Shown: positions 9,085-18,470, counted from the first letter of the stretch. The stretch: 64,000 nucleotides of DNA from Paracoccus zeaxanthinifaciens ATCC 21588 (GCF_000420145.1 NZ_ATUJ01000009.1:54263-118262), one strand, 5' to 3'. Translations and numbers: made by a program. The notes: generated by a model from the letters alone, not told the origin.

Positions 9085-10091
9085 GCGAGGGTCTCCTTCT
9101 GTTGGGTGGTGGCGATGCGGCGGTCCAGAACCTCGGGGACGGGCGCAAGGCAGGCCCGCATGCGGTCGGGGGCGAACCCTTCCAGCGGCGGGTCGACGAC
9201 ATCGCAATCGGGCCGCCGATAGGGGCAGCGCGGCGCGAAGGCGCAGCCCTTGGGCGGGCGGCTCATGTTGGGGGGCTGGCCGGGGATGGCGCGCAGCTCG
9301 TCCTCGTCCTGATCGACGCGGGGGATCGCGTCCAGCAGCCCCTGGGTATAGGGATGCGCCGCCTCGGCGAACAGCGGGCCCACGGGCCCCGTCTCGCGGA
9401 TGCGGCCGCCATACATGACGGCGACACGCTCGCACGATCCCGCCACGACGCCCAGGTCATGGGTGATCAGGATCATCGCCATGCCGAATTCGCGCTGCAG
9501 ATCGGCCAGCAGCGTCATGATCTGCGCCTGCACCGTCACGTCCAGCGCGGTCGTCGGCTCGTCCGCGATCAGCAGGCTGGGCCTGCACAGCAGCGCCATG
9601 GCGATCATCACCCGCTGGCGCATCCCCCCGCTGAACTCGTGCGGATAGAGCCGCACGCGCCCCTTCGCATCGGGGATCTTGACCGCGTCCAGCATCGCCA
9701 CGGCCTCGGCCACGGCCTGACGCTTGGACATGCCCTTGTGCAGGGTCAGCACCTCGGCCATCTGGTCGGACACCCGCATATAGGGGTTCAGCGAGGTCAT
9801 CGGATCCTGGAAGATCATGGCGATCTTCTCGGCCCGGATGCGGTTCAGCACCTTGGGCGGGGCATTCAGGATTTCCTGCCCGTCGAAGGTCACGCTGCCG
9901 GTCGCGCGACCGTTCTTGGCCAGCAGCCCCATCAGCGCGAAGGACAGCTGCGACTTGCCGCTGCCGGATTCCCCGACGATGCCCAGGGTCTCGCCCGGGG
10001 CGACATCCAGGTTGACGTCGTTGACCGCGCGCACCTCGGCGTCGTTGGTCTGGAAGCGGACCGAAAGGTCACGGATTTTCAGAAGGCTCAT
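9081..10091 (-). CDS. oppD: Oligopeptide ABC transporter ATPase OppD
   Basis: 336 residues from ATG 10091 (the open frame runs further upstream into oppC but without a usable start). Walker [11 protein letters not shown]-loop [10 protein letters not shown], signature [15 protein letters not shown], Walker [15 protein letters not shown], then the Opp/Dpp C-terminal domain with [14 protein letters not shown]. It pairs with OppF to drive peptide import. The start lies one base from the stop of oppC and its stop overlaps the start of oppF, so translation is tightly coupled. Confidence 0.93.
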   Translation of the reverse strand: MSLLKIRDLSVRFQTNDAEVRAVNDVNLDVAPGETLGIVGESGSGKSQLSFALMGLLAKNGRATGSVTFDGQEILNAPPKVLNRIRAEKIAMIFQDPMTSLNPYMRVSDQMAEVLTLHKGMSKRQAVAEAVAMLDAVKIPDAKGRVRLYPHEFSGGMRQRVMIAMALLCRPSLLIADEPTTALDVTVQAQIMTLLADLQREFGMAMILITHDLGVVAGSCERVAVMYGGRIRETGPVGPLFAEAAHPYTQGLLDAIPRVDQDEDELRAIPGQPPNMSRPPKGCAFAPRCPYRRPDCDVVDPPLEGFAPDRMRACLAPVPEVLDRRIATTQQKETLA

Positions 10092-10092
10092 C

Positions 10093-11019
10093 TCAGCGGT
10101 CCTTCGGATCGAGTGCGTCGCGCAGGCCGTCGCCCACGAAGAAGAAGCCGAACAGCGTGACGACGAAGAAGAACAGCGGGAAGGCAAGCTGCCACAGCGT
10201 CCCGTAGTTCATCGTCCCTGCGCCTTCGGAAATCAGCGCGCCCCAGCTGGTCAGCGGCTCCTGCACGCCCAGCCCGAGGAAGCTGATGAAGCTTTCGGTC
10301 AGGATCATCAGCGGCACCAGCAGCGTCGCATAGACCGCGACGACGCCCAGCAGGTTCGGCACGATATGGCGGATGATGATCTTCCAGCCCGGCACGCCGG
10401 TGGCGCGGGCGGCCTCGATGAACTCTCGGTTCTTCAGGCTCAGCGTCTGGCCGCGGACGATGCGGCTCATGTCCAGCCAGGAAATCAGGCCGATGCCCAG
10501 GAACAGCATCGACATCGACCGCCCGAACATCACCAGCAGCAGGATCAGCACGAACATGTAGGGGATCGACATCAGGATATCGACCGTCCGCATCATCAGC
10601 TGGTCGGTGCGTCCGCCCACATAGCCCGCCGTCGCACCATAGAGCGTGCCGACGATCACCGCGATGGCCGCGCCCACGACGCCCACCATCAGGCTGACCT
10701 GCGTGCCCTGCACGACGCGGGCATAGAGATCGCGCCCCAGGTTGTCCGTGCCGAAGTAATGCCCGCTGGCGATCGAGGGCTGCCCCGCCTGCGCCACCTG
10801 GCCCATGACGGCAAAGTCCAGCTCTTCGTTCGACCATTGGGCGAACTGGCCGCCGATGGCCGCGAAGATCGCCACCAGTACCAGGATCGTCAGGCCCAGC
10901 ATCGCGGCCTTGTTGCGCAGGAACCGCTTGCGGGCATCGGCCCAGGGGCTGCGGCCCTTCACCTCGTGCTCGACCATGCGGTCGGACAGGGATTGCATCT
11001 TGTGTTGATCGATGACCAT
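10093..11019 (-). CDS. oppC: Oligopeptide ABC transporter permease OppC
   Basis: 308 residues from ATG 11019. The N-terminus has a cytoplasmic stretch, one membrane segment at about residues 35-57, a periplasmic loop ending with the GTDNLGRDLYARVVQG motif that is diagnostic for DppC/OppC permeases, and then five more membrane segments. The EAA loop that contacts the ATPase is EAARATGVPGWKIIIRHIVPN. It begins four bases after the oppB stop. It forms the membrane channel with OppB. Confidence 0.92.
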   Translation of the reverse strand: MVIDQHKMQSLSDRMVEHEVKGRSPWADARKRFLRNKAAMLGLTILVLVAIFAAIGGQFAQWSNEELDFAVMGQVAQAGQPSIASGHYFGTDNLGRDLYARVVQGTQVSLMVGVVGAAIAVIVGTLYGATAGYVGGRTDQLMMRTVDILMSIPYMFVLILLLVMFGRSMSMLFLGIGLISWLDMSRIVRGQTLSLKNREFIEAARATGVPGWKIIIRHIVPNLLGVVAVYATLLVPLMILTESFISFLGLGVQEPLTSWGALISEGAGTMNYGTLWQLAFPLFFFVVTLFGFFFVGDGLRDALDPKDR

Positions 11020-11023
11020 GGCG

Positions 11024-11947
11024 TCAGTACCTGATCTTCGGGTCGATCCATGCATAAAGCACGTCGACGATGAGATTGAAGAGAATGGTCAGCGAGCCCA
11101 CCAGGATCGTCACGCCCATCATGACCGCATAGTCGCGGTTCAGCGCGGAATCCACGAAGGCCTTCCCGATCCCCCCGGTCGAGAAATAGATGTCGATCAC
11201 GACCGACCCGGTGATCATCGACACGAAGACCGGCCCCAGGTAGCTGATGACGGGCAGCAGCGCGGGCTTCAGCGCGTGGCGCAGGATGACGCGGTGTTCG
11301 GGCATCCCCTTGGCGCGTGCGGTGCGGATGTGGTTCGAGCCCAGCACCTCCAGCATGGCGGATCGCGTGATCCGCGCGATGGACGCCATGTAGCTGGTCG
11401 CCAGCGCGATCACCGGCATGATCCAGAAGCTGGGATCGCTGAAGGACCAGCCCCCGCCCGGCAGCAGCCCGTACCAGAGCGTCAGGACCAGCACCAGAAG
11501 CGGCGCCATGACGAAGTTCGGCAGCACCTGCGCCCCGATCGAGATGCCGACCGCAAGATAGTCCACCCAGCTGTTCTGGCGGATGGCCGCGACCGCGCCC
11601 AAGGATACGCCCACGACGACGGCGGCCACGAAGGACAGCGCGCCATAGGTCAGCGTCACGGGAAAGCCCGCGGCGATCAGCTGGTTCACCGTGCGGTCGG
11701 GATAGACGAAGCTGGGTCCGAAGTCGAAATGGACCACGATGCCATAGAGATAGTTCCAGATCTGCTTCCACAGCGGATCGTTCAGACCGTACTTGGCCTC
11801 GAGATTTGCAAGCACCTGCGGCGGCAGCGCGCGTTCGGCGGTGAAGGGGCCGCCCGGTGCCAGGTGCATCAGGGCGAAGGAGAAGACGATAAGCAGAAGC
11901 AACGTGGGTATTGCCACCGCCAGGCGTCGCAAGACGAATGCGATCAT
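11024..11947 (-). CDS. oppB: Oligopeptide ABC transporter permease OppB
   Basis: 307 residues. The N-terminal FVLRRLAVAIPTLLLLIVFSF is the family-typical first membrane segment; the EAA-type coupling loop is TARAKGMPEHRVILRHALKP. Six membrane spans can be traced. The upstream 90 bp to oppA holds a very strong hairpin (11983-12016), so expression is probably lower than that of oppA. It is followed directly by oppC with a four-base gap. Confidence 0.92.
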   Translation of the reverse strand: MIAFVLRRLAVAIPTLLLLIVFSFALMHLAPGGPFTAERALPPQVLANLEAKYGLNDPLWKQIWNYLYGIVVHFDFGPSFVYPDRTVNQLIAAGFPVTLTYGALSFVAAVVVGVSLGAVAAIRQNSWVDYLAVGISIGAQVLPNFVMAPLLVLVLTLWYGLLPGGGWSFSDPSFWIMPVIALATSYMASIARITRSAMLEVLGSNHIRTARAKGMPEHRVILRHALKPALLPVISYLGPVFVSMITGSVVIDIYFSTGGIGKAFVDSALNRDYAVMMGVTILVGSLTILFNLIVDVLYAWIDPKIRY

Positions 11948-11982
11948 CGCAAGGGGGCCTTTCCTGCGGCATTAAATCCGAA

Positions 11983-12016
11983 GGGGCCGGGGCAGGTCAT
12001 TACCCGCCCCGGCCCC
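11983..12016 (-). terminator. Strong hairpin between oppA and oppB
   Basis: Perfect 11-bp stem GGGGCCGGGGC (11983-11993) with GCCCCGGCCCC (12006-12016) and a 12-base loop. No T run follows on the minus strand. Such a structure between a binding-protein gene and its transporter genes normally acts as a partial terminator or protects the 3' end of the oppA message, giving more OppA than OppBCDF. The effect here is inferred. Confidence 0.6.
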
Positions 12017-12037
12017 GCAACAAGGGTCAGGCGTGGC

Positions 12038-13639
12038 TTATTCGGCCGCGCGATACAGATCCTTGGCATACCAGGTGTTCAGAAGGTTCTCGCGCGGGAG
12101 ACCCTTGATCGCCGGGTTGATCATGTCGACCTTGGCATAGTGATAGACGAAGACGGCGGGCGCCTCCTCGGCCAGGATCTCCTCGGCGCGCTGGTACAGC
12201 GGCGTGGTGTCCTCGGCGGTGCGGGCCTCGGCCAGAAGCTGGTCGTATTCCTCGTTCGACCACTTGCCGCTGTTGTAGCCGTCGGTGCGGAACCAGTCGA
12301 GGAAGGTCGACGCCTCGTTGTAGTCGGCACACCACGCATAGCGGGCGAGTTCGAAGTCCTGGCTCTGCAGGCGGTCGGTGTGGACCTTCCACTCGACGTT
12401 GTTCAGCTCGATCTCGATGCCCAGGGGGCGCCAGAACTGCTGGGCGGCGATGGCCAGCAGGCGGTGGCTGTCATCGGTATTGTACTGCAGCGACAGCTTC
12501 AGCGGGTTGTCGGGACCGTAACCGGCCTCGGCCAGCAGCTCCTTGGCCTTCTCCTGGCGTTCGGGCATGGGCATGTCCTTCATGCCGCCCTCGGGTGCCG
12601 CGAAGCCGTTGATCGCCCAGTGCGTCCAGCTGTAGCTGGGTTCCTGGCCGCCCTGCAGCACCTGGTCCACGATGACCTCGCGGTTCAGGCCCAGTGCCAG
12701 CGCCTGGCGCACGCGGACGTCCTTCAGCGCCTCGGGGCCCTTGTCGGACACGTTCATCACATAGGCATAGGAGCAGCCATAGGGGACCGAGACCGCCTGT
12801 TCGGGGAACTCTTCCTTCAGGCGCGGGAACTGGCCTGCGGGGATCTGGACGCGGTCCAGCTCGCCCGCCTGGTAACGGGTCAGCGCGACGTTGTTGTCGT
12901 TGACGGTGACGCCGCGGACGGTCTCCATCACGACGTTGTCGGCATCCCAGTATTCGGGGTTCTTGTTCAGGACGATATCGACGCCCAGGTTGTGGCTGGC
13001 CAGCGTGAAGGCGCCGTTGCCTACCAGGTTCGCGGGCTGGGTCCAGGCGTCGCCATGTTCCTCGACCACGGCCTGCGGCACCGGATAGGTGGTGGCATGC
13101 GACAGCGTGTTCAGGAAATAGGGGGTCGGCGTGGTCAGCTTCACTTCCAGCGTCTTGTCGTCGATCGCGCGGACGCCCAGCTGGTCGGGGGTGGCATCAC
13201 CCGCGATGATCTGCGTCGCGTTCTCGATGTTCATCAGCTCGATATACCAGGCGTATTCCGAGGCCGTCTCCGGGTTCACCACGCGCTGCCAGGCATAGAC
13301 GAAATCGCCCGCCGTCACCGGATCGCCGTTCGACCAGTTCGCGTCGCGCAGCGTGAAGGTGTAGGTCAGCTGATCCTCGCTGATCTCGTGGCTTTCGGCG
13401 ACGCCGGGGATCATGTTGCCCGCGGCATCCTCGTTCATCAGCCCCTCGAACAGCGAACGCAGCACGTCCGAGCCCTCGACATCGGTGTTCTTGGCCGGGT
13501 CCAGCGACTTGATCGCGTCCAGCAGCCAGTAGGTATAGGTCTGGTTCTCGGCCAGGGTGTCGCCCTCGGCGACCTCGACGGCATAGGCGGGAAGCGACAG
13601 CGCCGCCAGCAGGGCGGTCGTCGTGAAAAGCTTGGTCAT
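12038..13639 (-). CDS. oppA: Oligopeptide ABC transporter substrate-binding protein OppA
   Basis: 533 residues from ATG 13639, preceded by GGAGGAGAT, a strong ribosome site. A Sec signal peptide (LFTTTALLAALSLPAYA) with cleavage near residue 20 sends it to the periplasm. It is a family 5 solute-binding protein: conserved ALNLGLNREVIVDQVLQGG-like region and a C-terminal WCADYNEASTFLDWF segment, typical of OppA rather than DppA. It captures peptides for OppBCDF. First gene of the operon; a predicted promoter lies at 13690-13717. Confidence 0.92.
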   Translation of the reverse strand: MTKLFTTTALLAALSLPAYAVEVAEGDTLAENQTYTYWLLDAIKSLDPAKNTDVEGSDVLRSLFEGLMNEDAAGNMIPGVAESHEISEDQLTYTFTLRDANWSNGDPVTAGDFVYAWQRVVNPETASEYAWYIELMNIENATQIIAGDATPDQLGVRAIDDKTLEVKLTTPTPYFLNTLSHATTYPVPQAVVEEHGDAWTQPANLVGNGAFTLASHNLGVDIVLNKNPEYWDADNVVMETVRGVTVNDNNVALTRYQAGELDRVQIPAGQFPRLKEEFPEQAVSVPYGCSYAYVMNVSDKGPEALKDVRVRQALALGLNREVIVDQVLQGGQEPSYSWTHWAINGFAAPEGGMKDMPMPERQEKAKELLAEAGYGPDNPLKLSLQYNTDDSHRLLAIAAQQFWRPLGIEIELNNVEWKVHTDRLQSQDFELARYAWCADYNEASTFLDWFRTDGYNSGKWSNEEYDQLLAEARTAEDTTPLYQRAEEILAEEAPAVFVYHYAKVDMINPAIKGLPRENLLNTWYAKDLYRAAE

Positions 13640-13689
13640 CCCATCTCCTCCAAGTTGAAGTTCGGCGTCTGATGCGCCGGAATGGCGCG

Positions 13690-13717
13690 AAGTTACCGAT
13701 AGTGCAAAAACTGGCAA
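13690..13717 (-). promoter_or_regulatory. Predicted oppA promoter
   Basis: On the minus strand TTGCCA (13717-13712), a 16-base spacer and TAACTT (13695-13690) precede oppA by about 50 bases. It lies in the 128-bp gap shared with the divergent cobU. Weak match to sigma70 at the -10, good at the -35. Confidence 0.35.
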
Positions 13718-13767
13718 GCGGCTTTGACGCTTCCCAAGCGGGCGCGGCTGTGGAATGGATGCCTGTC

Positions 13768-14298
13768 ATGAGCGGAAACGGATTCATCACGCTGGTCACC
13801 GGCGGCGCGCGGTCGGGGAAATCGGCACTGGCCGAACGGCTGGTCGCACGCCATGCGGGGCCGCCCGTCTATATCGCCACGGCCGAGGCCCGCGACGGCG
13901 AGATGACCGAAAGAATAGTTCAACATCAATCACGTCGCGGTGACGGCTGGTCGCTGCACGAGGAACCGCGCGACCTTGCGGGCGCGCTGCGGGCGACGGA
14001 CGGGCAGGGGCCGCGTCTGATCGATTGCCTGACCCTGTGGCTGGCCAACTGCGAAGGATCGGCGGATTTCAGCGCGCTGCTGGCGACGTTACGTCAGCAA
14101 TGCTGTCCTGTCGTCATCGTGACCAACGAACTGGGGCAGGGCATCGTGCCCGGGAACGCGTTGGCGCGTCGTTTCCGCGACGATCACGGGCGGATGAACC
14201 AGCTTGTCGCCGAGATCGCGGACGAGGTCTGGATGTCCGTCAGCGGCCAGCCTCTGCGACTGAAACCGGGAAGGGATCTGCCGGATGAACCTCTTTGA
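13768..14298 (+). CDS. cobU: Adenosylcobinamide kinase / guanylyltransferase CobU
   Basis: 176 residues from ATG 13768; ATG 13759 is an alternative and the frame remains open further upstream. A bifunctional enzyme: phosphorylates adenosylcobinamide and attaches GMP from GTP in the late cobalamin pathway. The P-loop TGGARSGKS starts at residue 8. The RIVQHQSRRGDGW segment holds the conserved His that forms the GMP intermediate; IDCLTLWLANC and VTNELGQGIVP are family motifs. Its stop overlaps cobT by 14 bases. No cobalamin riboswitch could be seen upstream. Confidence 0.93.
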   Translation: MSGNGFITLVTGGARSGKSALAERLVARHAGPPVYIATAEARDGEMTERIVQHQSRRGDGWSLHEEPRDLAGALRATDGQGPRLIDCLTLWLANCEGSADFSALLATLRQQCCPVVIVTNELGQGIVPGNALARRFRDDHGRMNQLVAEIADEVWMSVSGQPLRLKPGRDLPDEPL

Positions 14299-15238
14299 CG
14301 ACAGCGCCGCGAAGGCCGCCCGCGACCGGCAGGATCAGCTGACCAAGCCGCAGGGATCGCTTGGCCGGCTGGAGGATCTGGCCGTGTTCATGGCGGGCTG
14401 GCAGGGCCGCGGGCGACCCCGGATCGACAGGGCGCAGGCGCTGGTCTTCGCGGGCAACCACGGCGTGGTGGCTCAGGGGATCACGCCCTTCCCGCCCGAG
14501 GTGACGGCCGCGATGGTCGCGAATTTCGAGGCGGGCGGCGCGGCGGTCAATCAGCTTTGCCGCGCGGCGGGGGCCGATCTGTCGGTCGTCGCGCTGGATC
14601 TGGACCGGCCGACGGCGGATTTCACCCAAGGTCCCGCCATGACCGCCCCCGAGGTTTCGGACGCGATGGCCCGCGGCGTGGATGCGGTCGATGCGGATGC
14701 CGACATCCTGATCCTGGGCGAGATGGGGATCGGCAACTCGACCATAGCCGCCGCGCTGGCCGCCACCTGCTTCGGGGGCCGGGCCGAGGATTGGGTCGGA
14801 CCGGGCACCGGATCGGTCGGCGATCAGCTGGCTGCGAAGATGCGCGTCGTGACCGAGGGGCTTGCCCTCCACGCGCCCACCGACACGGCGGGCACGCTTG
14901 CGGCATTCGGCGGGCGTGAACAGGCCGCCATCTGCGGGGCGATCCGGCGGGCGCGCGACCTGCGCATCCCGGTGATCCTCGACGGGTTCATCTGCTGCGC
15001 CGCAGCCTCGGTCCTGCTGCGCGACGACCCCGATGCGCTGGCCCATTGCCTGATCGGACACGAGAGCGCCGAGCCCGGCCACCGCCGCCTGATCGCGGCG
15101 CTTGGCATGCCGCCGATCCTGTCGCTGGACATGCGTCTCGGCGAAGGCTCGGGGGCGGCGCTGGCGCTGAACATCCTGCGCGCGGCGCTGGCCTGCCATG
15201 ACGGCATGGCGACCTTTGCCGAGGCCGGCATTGGCTAG
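14285..15238 (+). CDS. cobT: Nicotinate-nucleotide-dimethylbenzimidazole phosphoribosyltransferase CobT
   Basis: 317 residues, slightly shorter than the ~350 of the Salmonella enzyme. Transfers the phosphoribosyl group of nicotinate mononucleotide to dimethylbenzimidazole to make alpha-ribazole phosphate. Seen: KPQGSLGRLEDLA at the N-terminus, FAGNHGVVAQGITPFP, EMGIGNSTIAAAL, VGPGTGSVGDQ, and the C-terminal LDMRLGEGSGAALAL that contains the catalytic Glu. The start overlaps cobU, and cobS starts within its last 41 bases. Confidence 0.95.
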   Translation: MNLFDDSAAKAARDRQDQLTKPQGSLGRLEDLAVFMAGWQGRGRPRIDRAQALVFAGNHGVVAQGITPFPPEVTAAMVANFEAGGAAVNQLCRAAGADLSVVALDLDRPTADFTQGPAMTAPEVSDAMARGVDAVDADADILILGEMGIGNSTIAAALAATCFGGRAEDWVGPGTGSVGDQLAAKMRVVTEGLALHAPTDTAGTLAAFGGREQAAICGAIRRARDLRIPVILDGFICCAAASVLLRDDPDALAHCLIGHESAEPGHRRLIAALGMPPILSLDMRLGEGSGAALALNILRAALACHDGMATFAEAGIG

Positions 15239-15947
15239 GCTGCGGCAATTGCTGCTGGCGGTGGCGTTCCTGACCCGCCTGCCGGTCGGTTGGCTGCTGC
15301 CTGCGCAGGTCCTGCCGCTTGGCAGCGCGCTGTGGGCCTTTCCGCTGGTGGGGATGCTGATCGGCGCGATCGCGGGGCTGCCGATCCTGATCTTCGGGTC
15401 GGGGATGCTGCAGGCGGCGCTGGCGGTCGGGCTGGCCGCATGGCTGACCGGCGCGCTGCACGAGGACGCGCTGGCCGATTTCGCCGATGCCGCCGGTGGC
15501 CGCGACCGCGAAACCCGCCTTGCGATCATGCGCGACAGCCGGATCGGCAGCTTCGGGACGATGGCGCTGATCTGCGTGACCGCGATCCGCATCGCGGCGC
15601 TGGCCCATCTGCCCTTCGCGGCGCTGGTCGGCGCGGCCGGGGTCGCGCGGCTGATGCCGGTCCTGATGCTGCGCCTGATGCACCCCGCGCGGGCCGACGG
15701 CCTGGGGCACGGCACCGACCGGCCGCAGGTGCCCGACCTGCTGGCGGCGATCCTGCTGGGCTGTGTCGCGCTGCTGGTCGCGCCCGCGCCGCTGATGGCC
15801 GGTGCCGCGGCGCTGATCGCCACCCTGGTCGTCGCGCGCCGCGCCATCCGCATGGTCGGCGGACACACGGGCGACGTGCTGGGCGCCGCCGCGATTCTTG
15901 CGGAAACTGCAGCAATTTGCGCGATGGCACTGATTTCACTTCCCTGA
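15198..15947 (+). CDS. cobS: Adenosylcobinamide-GDP ribazoletransferase CobS
   Basis: 249 residues from ATG 15198, or 238 from TTG 15231; the shorter form begins right at the family-typical LRQLLLAVAFLTRLPV segment and avoids most of the 41-base overlap with cobT, so the start is uncertain. It is an integral membrane enzyme with about six to seven hydrophobic segments that joins adenosylcobinamide-GDP to alpha-ribazole. The acidic motif HEDALADFADAAGG and the following RDSRIGSFG are the metal-binding site of the family. It closes the cobUTS operon. Confidence 0.92.
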   Translation: MTAWRPLPRPALARLRQLLLAVAFLTRLPVGWLLPAQVLPLGSALWAFPLVGMLIGAIAGLPILIFGSGMLQAALAVGLAAWLTGALHEDALADFADAAGGRDRETRLAIMRDSRIGSFGTMALICVTAIRIAALAHLPFAALVGAAGVARLMPVLMLRLMHPARADGLGHGTDRPQVPDLLAAILLGCVALLVAPAPLMAGAAALIATLVVARRAIRMVGGHTGDVLGAAAILAETAAICAMALISLP

Positions 15948-15959
15948 CGCAGGGGAATC

Positions 15960-15988
15960 TTGACCGCGACATATCGCTTGCAGCATAC
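15960..15988 (+). promoter_or_regulatory. Possible promoter of the TRAP permease genes
   Basis: TTGACC (15960-15965), a 17-base spacer and GCATAC (15983-15988) lie in the 117-bp gap between cobS and the small TRAP permease. The -35 is good and the -10 poor. Confidence 0.3.
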
Positions 15989-16064
15989 CGAACCCCACGG
16001 AGACAAAACCCGGCGGGAACCGGGGAGGGGCGCCTGATGCCCCGCCGTGAGGGAGGGTAAAATC

Positions 16065-16667
16065 ATGGGCGGCCTACTGGCCATTTCGCGCGGCATCGAC
16101 CGCATGACGACCGCGATCGGGCGCAGCGTGGCGTGGTTGATCCTGCTGGCGATCCTCGTCAGCGCGATCAACGCGATCGTGCGCAAGATCTTCAGCATCT
16201 CGTCCAACGCCTGGCTAGAGCTTCAGTGGTACCTGTTCGGGGCGGCCTTCATGCTGGCCTCGGCCTATACGCTGCTGCAGAACGAACATATCCGCATCGA
16301 CGTGATCTATGGCCGCTGGTCGCGGCGGGCGCAGCACTGGATCGACCTGATCGGGACGCTGCTGTTCCTGCTGCCCTTCACGGCGCTGATGATCTGGGTC
16401 GTCACCCCCAAGCTGATCGAGAACATCGTCGAGAACGAGATCTCGATGAACGCGGGCGGCCTGCTGATCTGGCCCGCGCGGGCGATCCTGCTGGCGGGCT
16501 TCGTGCTGCTGTTCATCCAGGGCCTGTCCGAGATCGTGAAGAAGGTCGCCGTCATGCGCGGCCTGATCGACGACCCCCATCCCCACACCTCGCCCCATGA
16601 CAGCGCGCTGCACGAGGCCGAGCTGATGGCCAAGGGCTTCGACGACCTGCCGGAGGACCGCAAGTGA
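16065..16667 (+). CDS. TRAP transporter small permease (DctQ/TakQ type)
   Basis: 200 residues from ATG 16065, with GAGGGAGGG upstream as ribosome site. Four membrane segments, the DctQ fold; the W-LELQWYLFGAAFMLASAYT region is typical of the small subunit of sodium-dependent TRAP transporters. It forms the membrane complex with the large permease, whose GTG start overlaps its stop by four bases. The matching binding protein is on the opposite strand at 18.5-19.7 kb. By similarity of that protein to TakP, a 2-oxo acid substrate is plausible. Confidence 0.88.
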   Translation: MGGLLAISRGIDRMTTAIGRSVAWLILLAILVSAINAIVRKIFSISSNAWLELQWYLFGAAFMLASAYTLLQNEHIRIDVIYGRWSRRAQHWIDLIGTLLFLLPFTALMIWVVTPKLIENIVENEISMNAGGLLIWPARAILLAGFVLLFIQGLSEIVKKVAVMRGLIDDPHPHTSPHDSALHEAELMAKGFDDLPEDRK

Positions 16668-18460
16668 TCGACCTCATCGCGCATAATCTTGCGCCCATCA
16701 TGTTCTTCTCGATGGTCGTGTTCCTGCTGTTCGGATACCCCATCGCCTTCGCGCTGGCGGCGAACGGCCTGCTGTTCTTCTTCTTCGGGGTGTTCCTGAC
16801 GCCGCTGTCGGACCAGGTGAACCTGGGCTGGAACCTGCTGGGCGCGCTAGGCGACCGGGTCTTCGGCGTCATGCGGAACGACACGCTGCTGGCCATTCCG
16901 TTCTTCACCTTCATGGGGATCGTGCTCGAACGCTCTCGCATGGCCGAGGAGCTTCTGGACACGATCGGCCAGCTGTTCGGGCCGGTCCGCGGTGGCCTTG
17001 CCTATGCGGTGATCCTGGTCGGCGCGCTTCTGGCCGCCACGACCGGCGTGGTCGCGGCATCGGTCATCTCGATGGGGCTGATCTCTCTGCCGATCATGAT
17101 GCGCTATGGCTATGACAAGCGCGTGGCGACGGGTGTCATCACGGCATCCGGGACGCTGGCGCAGATCATCCCGCCCAGCCTGGTGCTGATCGTGCTGGCC
17201 GACCAGCTGGGCCGCTCGGTCGGCGACATGTATCGCGCGGCCATGCTGCCCGCGCTGGCGCTGGTCGCGATCTACATGATCTACGTCCTGGTGCTGACCA
17301 TCCTGCGTCCGAAGGCCATGCCCGCGCTGCCCCCCGAGGCACGCCAGCTTGGCTCCGGCGGCTGGTCGCTGCTTGGCGCGATCCTTGCCTCGGTCGGGAT
17401 CTACTGGGTGACGCAGCGGTTCATGGGCCCCGGCCTTGGCGATGACAGCCAGATCTGGGCCGCGGCGCTGACCGTCGTCGTGATGCTGCTGATCGCGCTG
17501 GCCGACGAACGCCTGCGCACGGGGCTGCTGTCGCCCATGACGCGGCAGGTCATCATCGTGATGATCCCGCCGCTGGCGCTGGTCTTCCTGGTGCTCGGCA
17601 CGATCTTCCTGGGCATCGCCACCCCGACCGAGGGCGGCGCGATGGGTGCGACCGGCGCGCTGATCCTGGCGGCGCTGAAGGGGCGGCTGTCCTTCAAGGT
17701 GGTCGATCAGGCGCTGATGTCGACGGTCAAGCTGTCGGCCTTCGTCATGTTCATCCTGATCGGGGCAACGGTCTTCTCGCTGACCTACTATTCGATCAAC
17801 GGCCATATCTGGGTGCGCGACCTGCTGACGGCGCTGCCGGGGGGCGAATACGGCTTCCTCATCGCCGTCTGCGCGATCATCTTCTTCCTGGCCTTCTTCC
17901 TCGACTTCTTCGAACTGGCCTTCGTGATCGTGCCCCTGCTGATCCCCGCCGCCAACGCGCTGGAGATCGACCTGGTGTGGTTTGGCGTCATCCTTGCGGT
18001 GACGATGCAGACCTCGTTCCTGACGCCGCCGGTGGGCTTCGCGCTGTTCTATCTGCGATCGGTCGCGCCGCGCGAGCCCTATCAGGATCACGTCACGGGG
18101 CGGACCATGTCGGCGGTGACGACGCTGGACATCTATCGCGGGGCGGTGCCCTTCGTGCTGCTGCAGATCCTGATGATCGCCGCGGTGATCGCCTTCCCGG
18201 CGATGGTCATGCACTACAAGGGGCCGGTCGTGGACGTGTCCGATGTCAAGATCGAGATCCCGATGGGCGGTGGCTTCGGCGGCGGTCTTGGTGGCGGACT
18301 TGGCGATGGGCAGTCGGGCGGCTTCGGTTCGCTTGGCGGGTTGGGGGGCGGTTCGCCCTTCGACAGCGCGCCCGCCGAGACGCCGGAACCCGCGCAGCCC
18401 CAGTCGGGCGGCATTGGCCTCGGGTTCGGGGGTCCGCCCCCGGGCCTTTCGGGGAACTGA
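16664..18460 (+). CDS. TRAP transporter large permease (DctM/TakM type) with Gly-rich tail
   Basis: 598 residues from GTG 16664. The DctM domain, with about twelve to thirteen membrane segments, makes up roughly the first 525 residues; GVVAASVISMGLISLPIMM and LTPPVGFALFYLRSVAP are typical motifs. It transports substrate using a sodium gradient together with the small subunit and the periplasmic binding protein. After the last membrane segment comes an unusual tail of about 70 residues that is almost all Gly, Ser, Phe, Pro and Leu (GGGFGGGLGGGLGDG, GGFGSLGGLGGGSPF, then Pro-rich). Such a tail is not part of the transport domain. Confidence 0.88.
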   Translation: MIDLIAHNLAPIMFFSMVVFLLFGYPIAFALAANGLLFFFFGVFLTPLSDQVNLGWNLLGALGDRVFGVMRNDTLLAIPFFTFMGIVLERSRMAEELLDTIGQLFGPVRGGLAYAVILVGALLAATTGVVAASVISMGLISLPIMMRYGYDKRVATGVITASGTLAQIIPPSLVLIVLADQLGRSVGDMYRAAMLPALALVAIYMIYVLVLTILRPKAMPALPPEARQLGSGGWSLLGAILASVGIYWVTQRFMGPGLGDDSQIWAAALTVVVMLLIALADERLRTGLLSPMTRQVIIVMIPPLALVFLVLGTIFLGIATPTEGGAMGATGALILAALKGRLSFKVVDQALMSTVKLSAFVMFILIGATVFSLTYYSINGHIWVRDLLTALPGGEYGFLIAVCAIIFFLAFFLDFFELAFVIVPLLIPAANALEIDLVWFGVILAVTMQTSFLTPPVGFALFYLRSVAPREPYQDHVTGRTMSAVTTLDIYRGAVPFVLLQILMIAAVIAFPAMVMHYKGPVVDVSDVKIEIPMGGGFGGGLGGGLGDGQSGGFGSLGGLGGGSPFDSAPAETPEPAQPQSGGIGLGFGGPPPGLSGN

Positions 18461-18470
18461 GCAAAAGAAG

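Noticed and set aside
13640..13767. Cobalamin riboswitch before cobU
   Set aside because: No B12-box or conserved core can be seen in the 128 bp; the gap is too short for a full riboswitch plus promoter.
16847..18214. Long antisense frames over the TRAP permease, pntA, pntB and pyd-type genes
   Set aside because: Same strand-shadow effect; no start site, no fold, and conserved proteins are on the other strand.
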